The notes beneath the pieces were generated by a model. That model saw only the letters and a program-made list of their open reading frames with translations, made no database searches and was not told where the DNA came from. This document shows positions 17,360-25,474 of a stretch of 64,000 nucleotides of DNA, in pieces. The translations under genes were made by a program, and so were the position numbers. Source of the stretch: Paenibacillus arenosi (GTDB lineage Bacteria > Bacillota > Bacilli > Paenibacillales > Paenibacillaceae); the NCBI RefSeq assembly GCF_014841135.1, contig NZ_JACYTN010000004.1, positions 1 to 64,000 of the forward strand, read 5' to 3'. The first letter of the stretch is position 1, and every line of letters starts with the position of its first letter.

Positions 17360-17471
17360 GATATTTATCTGTACAATTAACTAGCGTCAATTTACTGCAT
17401 GACTACATACGCATACATATTTACGTATATACACGTATACACGCAAGTGCGTGCTAGTAAGGCAAGAGAAA

Positions 17472-17663
17472 CTATTGATGACTTTCTTCTTTCAATCGTT
17501 CAACGGATACCGTTTGTGTATCAGCAGGATTGGTACCAACTTGAACCGTAGCCATCCCGTTGGCAACATCCACACTTTCAATCCACACAGAGTGCTCCCC
17601 ATCTAGCTGTACAACGAAATTGCTTGAAGAATCGTAAATTTCCTTTGCTCGATTAACATTCAT
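17472..17663 (-). CDS. sspH: H-type small acid-soluble spore protein
   Basis: This 63-residue protein matches the SspH family: the start MNVNRAKEIYDSS, a central VQLDGEHSVWIESVD and a short acidic C-terminus. SspH proteins are minor spore-core proteins made in the forespore. The ATG has a perfect AAGGAGGAA site 7 nt upstream. It stands alone on the minus strand, divergent from ku. It is the clearest sign in the window that the host sporulates. No convincing forespore sigma-factor promoter could be assigned. Confidence 0.85.
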   Translation of the reverse strand: MNVNRAKEIYDSSSNFVVQLDGEHSVWIESVDVANGMATVQVGTNPADTQTVSVERLKEESHQ

Positions 17664-17978
17664 TGGCTGCTTCCTCCTTCGTATTGCTGAAAACGCATCG
17701 TTGTTACCTTTTTAGGCTTCCTTGTCGCTTTAACGTCTACTGTTAAACGGGACTACACCAAACTACACTACACTTATGTTCACTTCTATTGCCAGCATTA
17801 ATAACGTCTCCCAATCATTTAAGTTCATGCATCTTAACGTGGTCTTACATGGCATGTACTTGTATCCAACACTTACCCGTGTTGACTTCCTCCACGAATC
17901 TCATACTAACAGCATTAACGTGTAGTCACGCTTTTCATACCCATTCTAGAGCCTATCGCATAAGAAGGAGGGAACAAC
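17664..17978. other. Divergent sspH-ku intergenic region
   Basis: This 315-bp region must hold both promoters. Nothing firm was found. A CATACTA 7-mer at 17912-17918 on the plus strand looks like a forespore sigma-G -10, but no matching -35 is at the right distance. A 6-bp inverted repeat TTTAAC/GTTAAA lies at 17729-17747. Confidence 0.4.
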
Positions 17979-19529
17979 ATGCATACGGTGTGGAAAGGGG
18001 CTATTAGCTTCGGCCTTGTCCATGTGCCAGTTAAGATGCATACGGCCACAGAAGATAAGGACATTTCGCTGCGCATGATTCATAACAAATGCGGCAGCCC
18101 TCTATCCTATATACGTGAATGCCCAGTATGCGATACAGAGGTGCCTTGGGGCGACATTGTTAAAGGATACGAGTACGAGTCAGGTCATTTCGTGCTGTTT
18201 AATAAAGAAGAATTGGATGCACTTCAAGAAGAAGCAAGCCGTTCCATTGCGATTCAAGACTTCGTCGACTTGCAGGACATCGATCCCATTTATTATCAGA
18301 AGACTTATTATTTATCACCTGATCAAGCTGGAACAAATGCTTATCAATTACTTCGCGAAGCGCTTAGGCTTACAAATAAAATCGGCATCGCCCGTGTAAC
18401 ACTGAGGGCCAAAAGCAGCTTAGCAGCCATAAGAGTTATCGATAATTGCCTCGTAATGGAGACGATGCATTTTCCAGATGAAATACGCGCAGCCAGCGCG
18501 GTGCCAAATGTACCCGCACAGGTACAAGTTAACGACAAGGAGTTGGAGATGGCAAAATTGCTAATCGGCCAATTATCCACTTCTTTTGAACCACATCAAT
18601 ATAAGGATGAGTATCGTGAGCGACTGCTCTCACGCATTGAGCAAAAAATAGCTGGAAAAGAAGTGAAAGCTGCTCCTCAGCTCCATCAGGAGACACCTAT
18701 TGTCGACCTGATGGCTGCGTTGCAGGCCAGCATCCAAGCTACGATGCCGGGAATGGCACCTGCCATGATAGCGACAGACGCAGGAATTACGGCGGCGGGG
18801 GCGCAACCAAGGGGCGCAGCTAATGCTAGCACAAGCACTGCGGCTAAACCCCGTCGGCGCAAGGCTGCGTCTGGCACAGGCGCAGCTCCAGTGAGCAACA
18901 GCGCTGCCCCAGTGGACAAGCCCGCGGGGGCAAGTTCACCCGCTATGCGCGGCGCAAAGGCGGCGACACCGCCGTTAGGCGTTGGCGGTGCATCGCAAGG
19001 AGGTGCGCCAAGTAGCATAGGCGCAGAATCAGCAAGTGCCGTCACGGCAAGCCCTGCACCAGCGGCTAGCGGATGTGGTCGCAGGCGCACAGCAAATGCG
19101 CCCGCGGCAGTTGATGCAGCCAGCCCAGCGGGAGCAACTGGCACCGCTGGCTTGATCGGCGAGCATATCGCCGCGAGTGCAGCGTTGCCTGCTAGCGCGG
19201 CTGCGAGCTTGACAGCCCCAGCACCTGCTGCGGCTGATGGTGCTGCACGTCGACGCCGGCGCACAGCGAAAGCTGCGCCTGAGGCGCTTACAGTTGGAGC
19301 TGCCGCCGTTGATAGCGGCGCTTCAGCGAAGGCAGTGCGCAGCGCGAACGCTGCAAGCGCTGGCCCAGTTGATGCCAGCGCCGCGAAGCCGCGCAGCACG
19401 CGCCGTCGGCGCATGCAAGCAGCAGAAGCTGCGCCCGAAACAGCAGTAAGCCCAGCTCCTGCTGCCGAGAGCGCAACCGCTAAACCTGTGCGGCGCACAC
19501 GGCGACGCAAGAGCGAGGCGCATGCCTAG
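17979..19529 (+). CDS. ku: Non-homologous end joining protein Ku with long Ala/Arg-rich tail
   Basis: Bacterial Ku is a homodimeric ring that binds DNA ends and recruits LigD. Residues 1 to about 240 are a normal Ku core: MHTVWKGAISFGLVHVPVKM, CPVCDTEV, GYEYESGHFVLF, IDPIYYQKTYYLSPD and ALRLTNKIGIARV. After that comes a tail of about 275 residues, almost all Ala, Ser, Pro and Gly, with repeated basic knots (PRRRK, GRRRT, RRRRRTAK, TRRRRM, RRTRRRK). Bacillus Ku normally stops soon after the core. The tail DNA is much more GC-rich than its neighbours and has an open frame on the opposite strand. The ATG has AAGGAGG 7 nt upstream. The gene overlaps the ligase by 8 bp. Confidence 0.95.
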   Translation: MHTVWKGAISFGLVHVPVKMHTATEDKDISLRMIHNKCGSPLSYIRECPVCDTEVPWGDIVKGYEYESGHFVLFNKEELDALQEEASRSIAIQDFVDLQDIDPIYYQKTYYLSPDQAGTNAYQLLREALRLTNKIGIARVTLRAKSSLAAIRVIDNCLVMETMHFPDEIRAASAVPNVPAQVQVNDKELEMAKLLIGQLSTSFEPHQYKDEYRERLLSRIEQKIAGKEVKAAPQLHQETPIVDLMAALQASIQATMPGMAPAMIATDAGITAAGAQPRGAANASTSTAAKPRRRKAASGTGAAPVSNSAAPVDKPAGASSPAMRGAKAATPPLGVGGASQGGAPSSIGAESASAVTASPAPAASGCGRRRTANAPAAVDAASPAGATGTAGLIGEHIAASAALPASAAASLTAPAPAAADGAARRRRRTAKAAPEALTVGAAAVDSGASAKAVRSANAASAGPVDASAAKPRSTRRRRMQAAEAAPETAVSPAPAAESATAKPVRRTRRRKSEAHA

Positions 19530-20670
19530 GGCGCCCCGCTCACGCACCGCTACGGGGCAAGCGAAGCAGGCTGCGGCATCTGCTCCATTTATCGCAGCAG
19601 ATACTGACGCTGCTGCCCTAACCAATATTCCCGCTTCACTAAAGCCAGCGAAAATGCGTGTAAGCGCCATCGACCCGCACAGCTTTGTGCCGATGGCGCC
19701 CATTTTAGCTGATGCCGTCCCGCAAGGCTCCCAGTGGCTGCATCAGCTGAAATGGGATGGCATCCGCCTAATTGCTGACTGCAATCTTACTAGTAAGCAA
19801 CCAAGCATAAAATTGTACACGAAGCGAATGCTAGATCGAACTTCCTCATTTACGATAATCGAACAAGCTCTTGCTCAGCTACCTGCGTTGCAAGGTCGTT
19901 CTGCCGTATTGGATGGAGAAGCAGTCGTCATCGATCCACGATTGCACAGACCTTCCTTTAGCCTTATTTTGCAGCGCCAGCGATCGTCTACTGCAAAACA
20001 GAACGAAATAGCCGCCCATCAGCGTTGGCCATTATCATACGTTTTATTTGATCTTATCGCCTTAGATGGTCAAGATTTGCGAACATGGCCTTATGAAGCG
20101 CGGCATCAACAACTATTGAATTTATTTGCTTCACAGGGACAGAACCATTCACTTTCCAAACAAGTCTCTATTCAGGTAACGGACGTTTATGAAGACGGTC
20201 AAGCACTTTGGTCGTGGGTAGTTGAGAACCAATGGGAAGGGGTTGTGAGCAAACGAAAAAATGCTCCCTACAGCAGCGGTAAGAAGCATCAGGCATCCTA
20301 TAAATGCAAAAAGGAATTAGAGCTAACAGCATTAGCCTACGGCGTAATCATAAACGAAGGACGCATAGCGAGCCTCATTCTTTTCTCTCAGGAAGGAAGC
20401 TATTTAGGTCGTGTAGCCATCGGTCTTCAGCAGCAGCATCGAGAGCTTCTAGAAACGTGGGCACAGCATCCTGATCATGCCAATGCCACCAAAGCATATA
20501 TGGCCGAACCAGCACCTTGTCCAAGTAAATCGCTGCCACAACAACTGCGTCGTCTAACGATCCGATGGTTTCATGCACCTCTGCCCTGCCTCGTAGCCGC
20601 ATTAGAAATGAATGAATCAGGACTGCTTCGACATCCAAAATTACTTGCACTTCCTTACTTGTCTGAATAA
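19522..20670 (+). CDS. ligD: ATP-dependent DNA ligase (LigD ligase domain)
   Basis: This is a stand-alone ATP-dependent ligase for end joining. The adenylation motif I is HQLKWDGIRL (Lys near residue 77). Also present are DGEAVVID (motif III region), YVLFDLIALDG, EGVVSKR (motif IV) and the Lys-containing ASYKCKK (motif V), followed by an OB-fold domain. The first 45 residues are Ala/Arg-rich, like the Ku tail. Its ATG overlaps the Ku stop codon region, so it is translationally coupled to ku. In Bacillus subtilis the ligase is fused to the polymerase; here they are separate. No phosphoesterase (nuclease) domain is present. Confidence 0.92.
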   Translation: MPRAPRSRTATGQAKQAAASAPFIAADTDAAALTNIPASLKPAKMRVSAIDPHSFVPMAPILADAVPQGSQWLHQLKWDGIRLIADCNLTSKQPSIKLYTKRMLDRTSSFTIIEQALAQLPALQGRSAVLDGEAVVIDPRLHRPSFSLILQRQRSSTAKQNEIAAHQRWPLSYVLFDLIALDGQDLRTWPYEARHQQLLNLFASQGQNHSLSKQVSIQVTDVYEDGQALWSWVVENQWEGVVSKRKNAPYSSGKKHQASYKCKKELELTALAYGVIINEGRIASLILFSQEGSYLGRVAIGLQQQHRELLETWAQHPDHANATKAYMAEPAPCPSKSLPQQLRRLTIRWFHAPLPCLVAALEMNESGLLRHPKLLALPYLSE

Positions 20671-20848
20671 GCATGAACAGTAACCATTCGATGGGCGATA
20701 AATGAACTGAAAATACGCTCACTAGTCATTCAGCACCAACTGAATTGGGCTATCTACTTGTTTTGTTCAACGTTTACTCTTTAACCATTTCAATTTTCAC
20801 ATTCTTGTAAAAAGCTAAAGCTCAGTAATTATAAGGAGTGTATTGAGG

Positions 20849-21736
20849 ATGACAGCCCCCTTCATCATGCTGCAAGTCGAAGGTCATGACGTCAAATTAT
20901 CTAACCCAAACAAACTGTTATGGCCCGCGCTTCAGATTACGAAGGCAGATTACTTGATGAAACTGCTGCAGCTTGCTCCCTATTTGCTGCCTGCTTGTGC
21001 TAATCGCTACTTAACAACGATACGTTATCCAAGCGGGGTACCGGGAGAGTCCTTTTATCAAAAAAACTGTCCTGATTCTGCCCCTGCCTTTGTAGAAAGA
21101 GCCATGCATGGCGACATTCGATATGTGCTGCTGAATAATACGGCCACCCTGCTATGGCTGGCTAACTTAGCTTGCATCGAGTTTCATCCATCTTTACACA
21201 CCGTCGATAATCCATTGCCAGAACAGTGGATTATCGATCTGGATCCTTCTGTGACGGTTGAACCGCGCATTATGGAAGCCGCAATGCTAGTTGGCGAGCT
21301 GCTATCCTCGCTTGGCATCAACAGCATCCCAAAAACATCAGGCGCTACAGGTATTCAAATAATTGTGCCTATTTCCAAAGGCCCTACCTTCGATGAACTG
21401 AAAGGTCTAGGGCTATTTGTTGCCCGCTATTTATGCGATCGTCATCCTAATCTGTTCACAATCGAACGATTAAAAAAACATCGTGGAACCCGTATTTATA
21501 TCGATTATGCGCAGCATGATGCAGGCCGTACGATTGCTGCCGCTTATACGCCACGCGCCACTCCCTACGCCTCGGTTTCCACGCCTCTAACATGGGAGGA
21601 AGTAGCGCGTAATCCAAGCCCGCAGCAATTCACATTGTTAAACGCAGCAGAACGCTTAAATCAAGTCGGAAATCTATTAACACAAGTGCCCCCACAACAC
21701 ATGGAGCCTATCTTACTCGCTCTAAAGCAACGGTGA
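20849..21736 (+). CDS. ligD: LigD-type polymerase/primase domain protein
   Basis: This is the archaeo-eukaryotic-primase-type polymerase domain used in bacterial end joining to fill or add nucleotides, preferably ribonucleotides. Seen are LSNPNKLLWP at the N-terminus, WIIDLDPS with the metal-binding DxD pair, KTSGATGIQIIVPI, and YIDYAQHDAGRTIAAAYTPRATPYASVSTPL with the third acidic residue. Many homologues have His where this has Gln in the KTSG-x-x-G-(H/Q) motif. The ATG at 20849 is 10 nt after AAGGAG; a TTG six bases earlier is the alternative. It lies 178 bp after the ligase and overlaps the convergent cls by 15 bp. Confidence 0.93.
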   Translation: MTAPFIMLQVEGHDVKLSNPNKLLWPALQITKADYLMKLLQLAPYLLPACANRYLTTIRYPSGVPGESFYQKNCPDSAPAFVERAMHGDIRYVLLNNTATLLWLANLACIEFHPSLHTVDNPLPEQWIIDLDPSVTVEPRIMEAAMLVGELLSSLGINSIPKTSGATGIQIIVPISKGPTFDELKGLGLFVARYLCDRHPNLFTIERLKKHRGTRIYIDYAQHDAGRTIAAAYTPRATPYASVSTPLTWEEVARNPSPQQFTLLNAAERLNQVGNLLTQVPPQHMEPILLALKQR

Positions 21737-23143
21737 TAGCATTCGAGAAATAGCTTCCATCACACGCTGTTTGTGTGATCGCTCCATAAAATGTCGATAT
21801 TCGATTTCTCTACTCACTTCGAAGTCTTCAAGGAAATCGGTCTCCACACGATAAATGGCCTTGCTATCAAATAGAATAGCGTTAAGTTCGAAGTTACAAT
21901 AGAAACTACGCATATCCATATTTGCCGTACCTATACAAGCTAATGTCTTATCGATGATGAGCGTTTTGGCATGACAAAATCCTTGTTGATATTCATAAAA
22001 TTTGACCCCTGCCTTCATCATCTCTTCTAAATACGAACGAGCCGCCCAATCAACGATGTTCGAATCGGATTGATGAGGAATAATAATACGAACGTCGACT
22101 CCACTCATCCCCGCCGTCTTAAGCGCTAGCCTAATACTCAGATCGGGCACGAAATAAGGAGTCATCATCCATATTCTTTCTTGTGCACTTATAAGGGCTC
22201 CGAAGAACAATTCTTGTGTTGCTGCAAGGTCTGCATCAGGGCCACTTGATACCATTTTAACTTGTTCATCTCCTGTACACTGATGCGGTGGGAATAACTC
22301 CTCCTGCCAAACTTTCTGTCCCGAAGCAAACGACCAATCATGTAAAAATACAGCTTGCAGCGCATAAACAGCATCTCCCTCGATCTGCATATGGGTATCG
22401 CGCCAAAAACCAAGTTTCTCATGGTAACCAGCATATTCATCTCCGATATTAAGACCGCCAACATAGCCGATTCGCCCATCGACGACAACAATTTTTCGAT
22501 GATTGCGATAATTTAGTCGCCGTCGAAATAGGGAAACAGCAAGTGGAAGAAAGAAATGAAATTCGACCCCCGCCTTACGCAACTTCGTCACATAGGCTTG
22601 ATTCAATTCCAAGCTGCCAATCCCATCAGCGATAACACGAACCTGCACACCTTCACTTGCTTTTTGAATAAGCAATTCCTGAATCATGCGTCCGATCACA
22701 TCATCTCGAATAATATAGAACTCCATATGGATATGATGTGTCGCTGACTTCAATCCTTCTATTAAGGCGTTATAAGTTTCCTGTCCATTCGTTAAAATAA
22801 CCGTTCGATTACACCCAGTCATAGGGCTGTCCGACAAGGCAGATACAAGTCCAAACAAGCGCGGCTGCTTTCTCATGTACACATTATTCATACTATTGAG
22901 GTTCGTAATTCTAGTAATACTCTTTATACGTCCTAACAAATCGCCCTCATAACGATTATGCCTTACTCGCCTTCTCGCTGTATAATCCTGAGCCACAAAA
23001 TAGTACAGCACAAAACCAATGAGCGGGAAGCAAAAGGAAATCAATAGCCATGCTACGGTCTTTGAAGGATGCTTATGCTCCAGAAACACAATCGTAATCA
23101 ACTGGATTATGTAAATGACTAGTATCGCAATGACCCATAACAT
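21722..23143 (-). CDS. cls: Cardiolipin synthase
   Basis: This membrane phospholipase-D-family enzyme joins two phosphatidylglycerols to make cardiolipin. It has two N-terminal transmembrane helices (about residues 1-50) and two HKD catalytic motifs, NHRKIVVVDGRIGYVGGLN and CHAKTLIIDKTLACIGTANMD. The 473-residue length is that of bacterial Cls. The ATG has a purine-rich GGGGGGAG ribosome site. The gene is monocistronic and its 3' end overlaps that of the LigD polymerase on the opposite strand. Confidence 0.96.
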   Translation of the reverse strand: MLWVIAILVIYIIQLITIVFLEHKHPSKTVAWLLISFCFPLIGFVLYYFVAQDYTARRRVRHNRYEGDLLGRIKSITRITNLNSMNNVYMRKQPRLFGLVSALSDSPMTGCNRTVILTNGQETYNALIEGLKSATHHIHMEFYIIRDDVIGRMIQELLIQKASEGVQVRVIADGIGSLELNQAYVTKLRKAGVEFHFFLPLAVSLFRRRLNYRNHRKIVVVDGRIGYVGGLNIGDEYAGYHEKLGFWRDTHMQIEGDAVYALQAVFLHDWSFASGQKVWQEELFPPHQCTGDEQVKMVSSGPDADLAATQELFFGALISAQERIWMMTPYFVPDLSIRLALKTAGMSGVDVRIIIPHQSDSNIVDWAARSYLEEMMKAGVKFYEYQQGFCHAKTLIIDKTLACIGTANMDMRSFYCNFELNAILFDSKAIYRVETDFLEDFEVSREIEYRHFMERSHKQRVMEAISRMLSPLL

Positions 23144-23480
23144 CCCTACTCCCCCCTCTACATTGTTCTAGCCAAGCATTACGTTTATGTCCAAAGACCA
23201 ACATCCATTTTATGTATGTGTTTTCACTTCCTATATGAAATAGACACATGCACACAATTTGAATCATCATTTTGAAATCATCATATCGAGGCAATTACAG
23301 CACAAATCTATTTATTTACCACATCACGACAAACCCTTTGGAACTTGTAGTCATGTTCTGTCCTACTATCGAATAAATTTATATTAGAGTTTGTACAAGA
23401 TAGTTTAGGTATTCCATCCTGTGTTATTCAACTCTCGTTAGCCTTGCAAGTCTAGACTGAATAGAGTGAGGTGATAACTT
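23144..23480. other. Divergent cls-M23 peptidase intergenic region
   Basis: The 337 bp are AT-rich and non-coding. They must hold promoters for both genes, but no -35/-10 pair stood out. The only clear site is the GAGGTGAT ribosome site just before the peptidase gene. Confidence 0.4.
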
Positions 23481-24524
23481 ATGAAGCGGCGGTGGTGGAA
23501 ACAATCTACAACGCTACTCGTCATCCGAGAAGCGGAACAACCAGTCAAGCAAGTAAAAATCCCGAAGTTGCTCATCGTCTCCGTACCCATTGCAGCAGTC
23601 ATGTCTCTTTCCGCATTTGTTGTACATTTACAATGGAAATCGGCTGAGCATATTCAGGAGTTGGAAGGTCAGATAGCTAAGCAGGCACTAGTACTCGATG
23701 TCACCGTGAAAAATAAGGAGCAAGCAGTAAGTAAGCTTCAACAGGAGATCATCCGTCTGAGCAAAGAGACAGAAAATGTGAAACAGCGCGTGTCCAAAAT
23801 TAGTCATTGGGAACGACAGCTTGAACAGTTTGTCCAAGGAAATAAAAATCAATCGAAGGATGCCCCTACTCGCAGCTTGTCCCGTATCAGCACGCTGCCT
23901 ATTTCACGTCTTAACAGCAAGCAGCAAGGTGGCGAACTTCAAGCTCTGACGAATGAACAGCTGTTGAAGCTGTCCCAACAGTCTCGGTTCGATATTGAAG
24001 AAGTAAACAAACTTATTACCGAAATGGAACGTTCCCTCCCCACATCGATAAAGCAAGCGAAAAGGAAACAAGCGGTTATTCAAGGCACACCCTCTCTATG
24101 GCCGACACAATCACAGCAGCTGACTTCTGGCTTTGGCTACCGGAAAGATCCTATAACAGGACAGGCTTCTTTCCATGCCGGTGTTGATATTGCTGGCGAT
24201 ATAGGCGATCCGATTTATGCTGCTGCTGAAGGAACCATTACAACTGCTGAATCTCATTATGCAAGAGGCAACTATATCATTATTTCTCATGTGAATGGAT
24301 TAGAAACGTGGTATATGCATCTTAACAGCATCCAAGTACGTGTCGGAGACCAAGTAGCCAAGGGAGATAAGATAGGAGAACTCGGAAATACAGGAAGAAG
24401 TACAGGGCCGCATTTACATTTTCAAGTTATGCAGCAAGGAGAAGCAACAAATCCATCTCCATATATCGGATCTTCAGCCTCCTTCCCTGCTTCACACAAG
24501 CCACATAAAAAGATAGACGCTTAG
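23481..24524 (+). CDS. Membrane-anchored M23 (LytM-type) metallopeptidase
   Basis: This is a peptidoglycan-acting protein with a cytoplasmic N-terminus, one transmembrane helix (about residues 29-49), a coiled coil (about 55-115) and a C-terminal LytM domain. The zinc ligands are visible: FHAGVDIA (H-x3-D) and HLHFQV (H-x-H), plus GFGYRKDPITG and GNTGRSTGPH. It should act outside the cell as an endopeptidase on cross-links. It is directly followed, 29 bp on, by a bactofilin gene. The same pairing controls local wall growth and cell shape in several bacteria, so the two probably work together. Confidence 0.93.
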   Translation: MKRRWWKQSTTLLVIREAEQPVKQVKIPKLLIVSVPIAAVMSLSAFVVHLQWKSAEHIQELEGQIAKQALVLDVTVKNKEQAVSKLQQEIIRLSKETENVKQRVSKISHWERQLEQFVQGNKNQSKDAPTRSLSRISTLPISRLNSKQQGGELQALTNEQLLKLSQQSRFDIEEVNKLITEMERSLPTSIKQAKRKQAVIQGTPSLWPTQSQQLTSGFGYRKDPITGQASFHAGVDIAGDIGDPIYAAAEGTITTAESHYARGNYIIISHVNGLETWYMHLNSIQVRVGDQVAKGDKIGELGNTGRSTGPHLHFQVMQQGEATNPSPYIGSSASFPASHKPHKKIDA

Positions 24525-24553
24525 CTAATTATTCGACAAGGAGTTGAGGCTCA

Positions 24554-25075
24554 GTGTTTGGAAAAAGTACACGCCCCAGTATGTCAGATACGATTATCAG
24601 TTATGGAACTGAGATGGAGGGGCATCTGAATTGCCAATCCAACTTACGCATTGACGGACAATTCAAGGGCACGATCACATGCCAAGGGACCGTTATTATA
24701 GGAAATAACGGGGAAACTCACGCAAACATTGAGGCGAAGCAAATTATTATTGCTGGAAAGATCCATGGGGAACTAAAAGTCGCAGGAAAGCTAACGATAA
24801 CATCGACAGGGCATCTAGTAGGTAATTGTGTATCGCAATCACTTATTATTGAAGAAGGCGGTACATTGAATGGCATTAGCAAAATGGAGGGGGCAGAATC
24901 ATCAGCAGAACAAATACCCACCTCTATCTCTCTTCCTTCCCCTAGCATAGAAGGCTCATCTACTTCCAATGATGATAATCAACAACTAGAGACAGAGGTT
25001 TTATTTTCCCAAGATCATTCAAACCGATATCATCCTAATAAGAAGAAAAAACGTAAAGAGAAGCAAGCGGGATAA
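24554..25075 (+). CDS. Bactofilin
   Basis: Bactofilins are cytoskeletal proteins that polymerise as a beta-helix without nucleotide. The core (about residues 12-112) shows the hydrophobic hexapeptide-like repeat pattern: LNCQSNLRIDGQFKGTI, GTVIIGNNGETHANI, KQIIIAGKIHGEL, GKLTITSTGHLVGN, QSLIIEEGGTLNG. A disordered Ser-rich segment and a very basic end (KKKKRKEKQAG) follow. The GTG start has GAGG nearby. Its stop codon lies in the loop of the transcription terminator. It is paired with the M23 peptidase just upstream. Confidence 0.93.
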   Translation: MFGKSTRPSMSDTIISYGTEMEGHLNCQSNLRIDGQFKGTITCQGTVIIGNNGETHANIEAKQIIIAGKIHGELKVAGKLTITSTGHLVGNCVSQSLIIEEGGTLNGISKMEGAESSAEQIPTSISLPSPSIEGSSTSNDDNQQLETEVLFSQDHSNRYHPNKKKKRKEKQAG

Positions 25076-25092
25076 AGCTTGCTTCTCTCTTT
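25057..25092 (+). terminator. Terminator of the M23-bactofilin operon
   Basis: AGAGAAGCAAGC (25057-25068) and GCTTGCTTCTCT (25077-25088) form a perfect 12-bp stem with an 8-nt loop. The upstream arm is within the bactofilin coding sequence and the stop codon TAA (25073-25075) is in the loop. A CTTTCTTT tract follows. Confidence 0.85.
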
Positions 25093-25160
25093 CTTTGCGA
25101 AGAGAAGTACGGAGGGGAACTAACCGTCACACACATCGTCCTTGCATTTTTTTATCGTTT

Positions 25161-25373
25161 TCAAAAGAAATGTCCGGTCTTCAAAGAATTCCACAATTGA
25201 GTCAATATTGTATGCTTAGGTGTACAGCGATCACAGCTCCCCAGTGGTATTTGAGCTTTATAGAAGCCTGTACGGAATTGAATGACCGTACGCTCCGCTG
25301 GTACCCTTTCTTGACAGCCGAGACAATATACAGGGTTGTGAACAAGTGAGGGGGATGAATCCGACACATCCAT
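25161..25373 (-). CDS. Possible small zinc-ribbon protein, 70 aa
   Basis: I do not recognise the family. The protein has two CxxC pairs, YCLGCQ and SCDRC, about 30 residues apart, a spacing suitable for one structural zinc. The rest is polar with a C-terminal LTQLWNSL helix. The ATG at 25373 lies 11 nt after GAGGAGG; a frame extension to 25421 has no ribosome site. It is on the minus strand after the LCP gene, 101 bp beyond its stop. The paired cysteines argue for a real gene, but the short length leaves doubt. Confidence 0.5.
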   Translation of the reverse strand: MDVSDSSPSLVHNPVYCLGCQERVPAERTVIQFRTGFYKAQIPLGSCDRCTPKHTILTQLWNSLKTGHFF

Positions 25374-25440
25374 GGCAATATGAGCCTCCTCATAATCCTT
25401 GAAAAAGGACCATCTAATCACTAAAATTCGACATTTTTGC

Positions 25441-25462
25441 TACATTTCGTATCATAAATGTA
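25441..25462. repeat. Short inverted repeat after the LCP gene
   Basis: TACATTT (25441-25447) and AAATGTA (25456-25462) flank 8 nt. It lies between the LCP stop codon and the possible zinc-ribbon gene. It might end the exopolysaccharide transcript or be an operator; the U-tract is too poor to call a terminator. Confidence 0.35.
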
Positions 25463-25474
25463 CGACTTCCTGCT

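Noticed and set aside
17912-17918. Sigma-G promoter for ku (CATACTA)
   Set aside because: Only the -10 matches; the sequence 17-18 bp upstream does not resemble the sigma-G -35.
18686-19510. 274-residue open frame on the minus strand opposite the Ku tail
   Set aside because: It is a by-product of GC-rich Ala/Arg codons in the Ku tail; no ribosome site or recognisable domain.
20671-20848. Frameshift splitting a fused LigD
   Set aside because: The ligase ends in a complete OB-fold with a stop, and the polymerase has its own AAGGAG site; 178 bp of non-coding DNA separates them.
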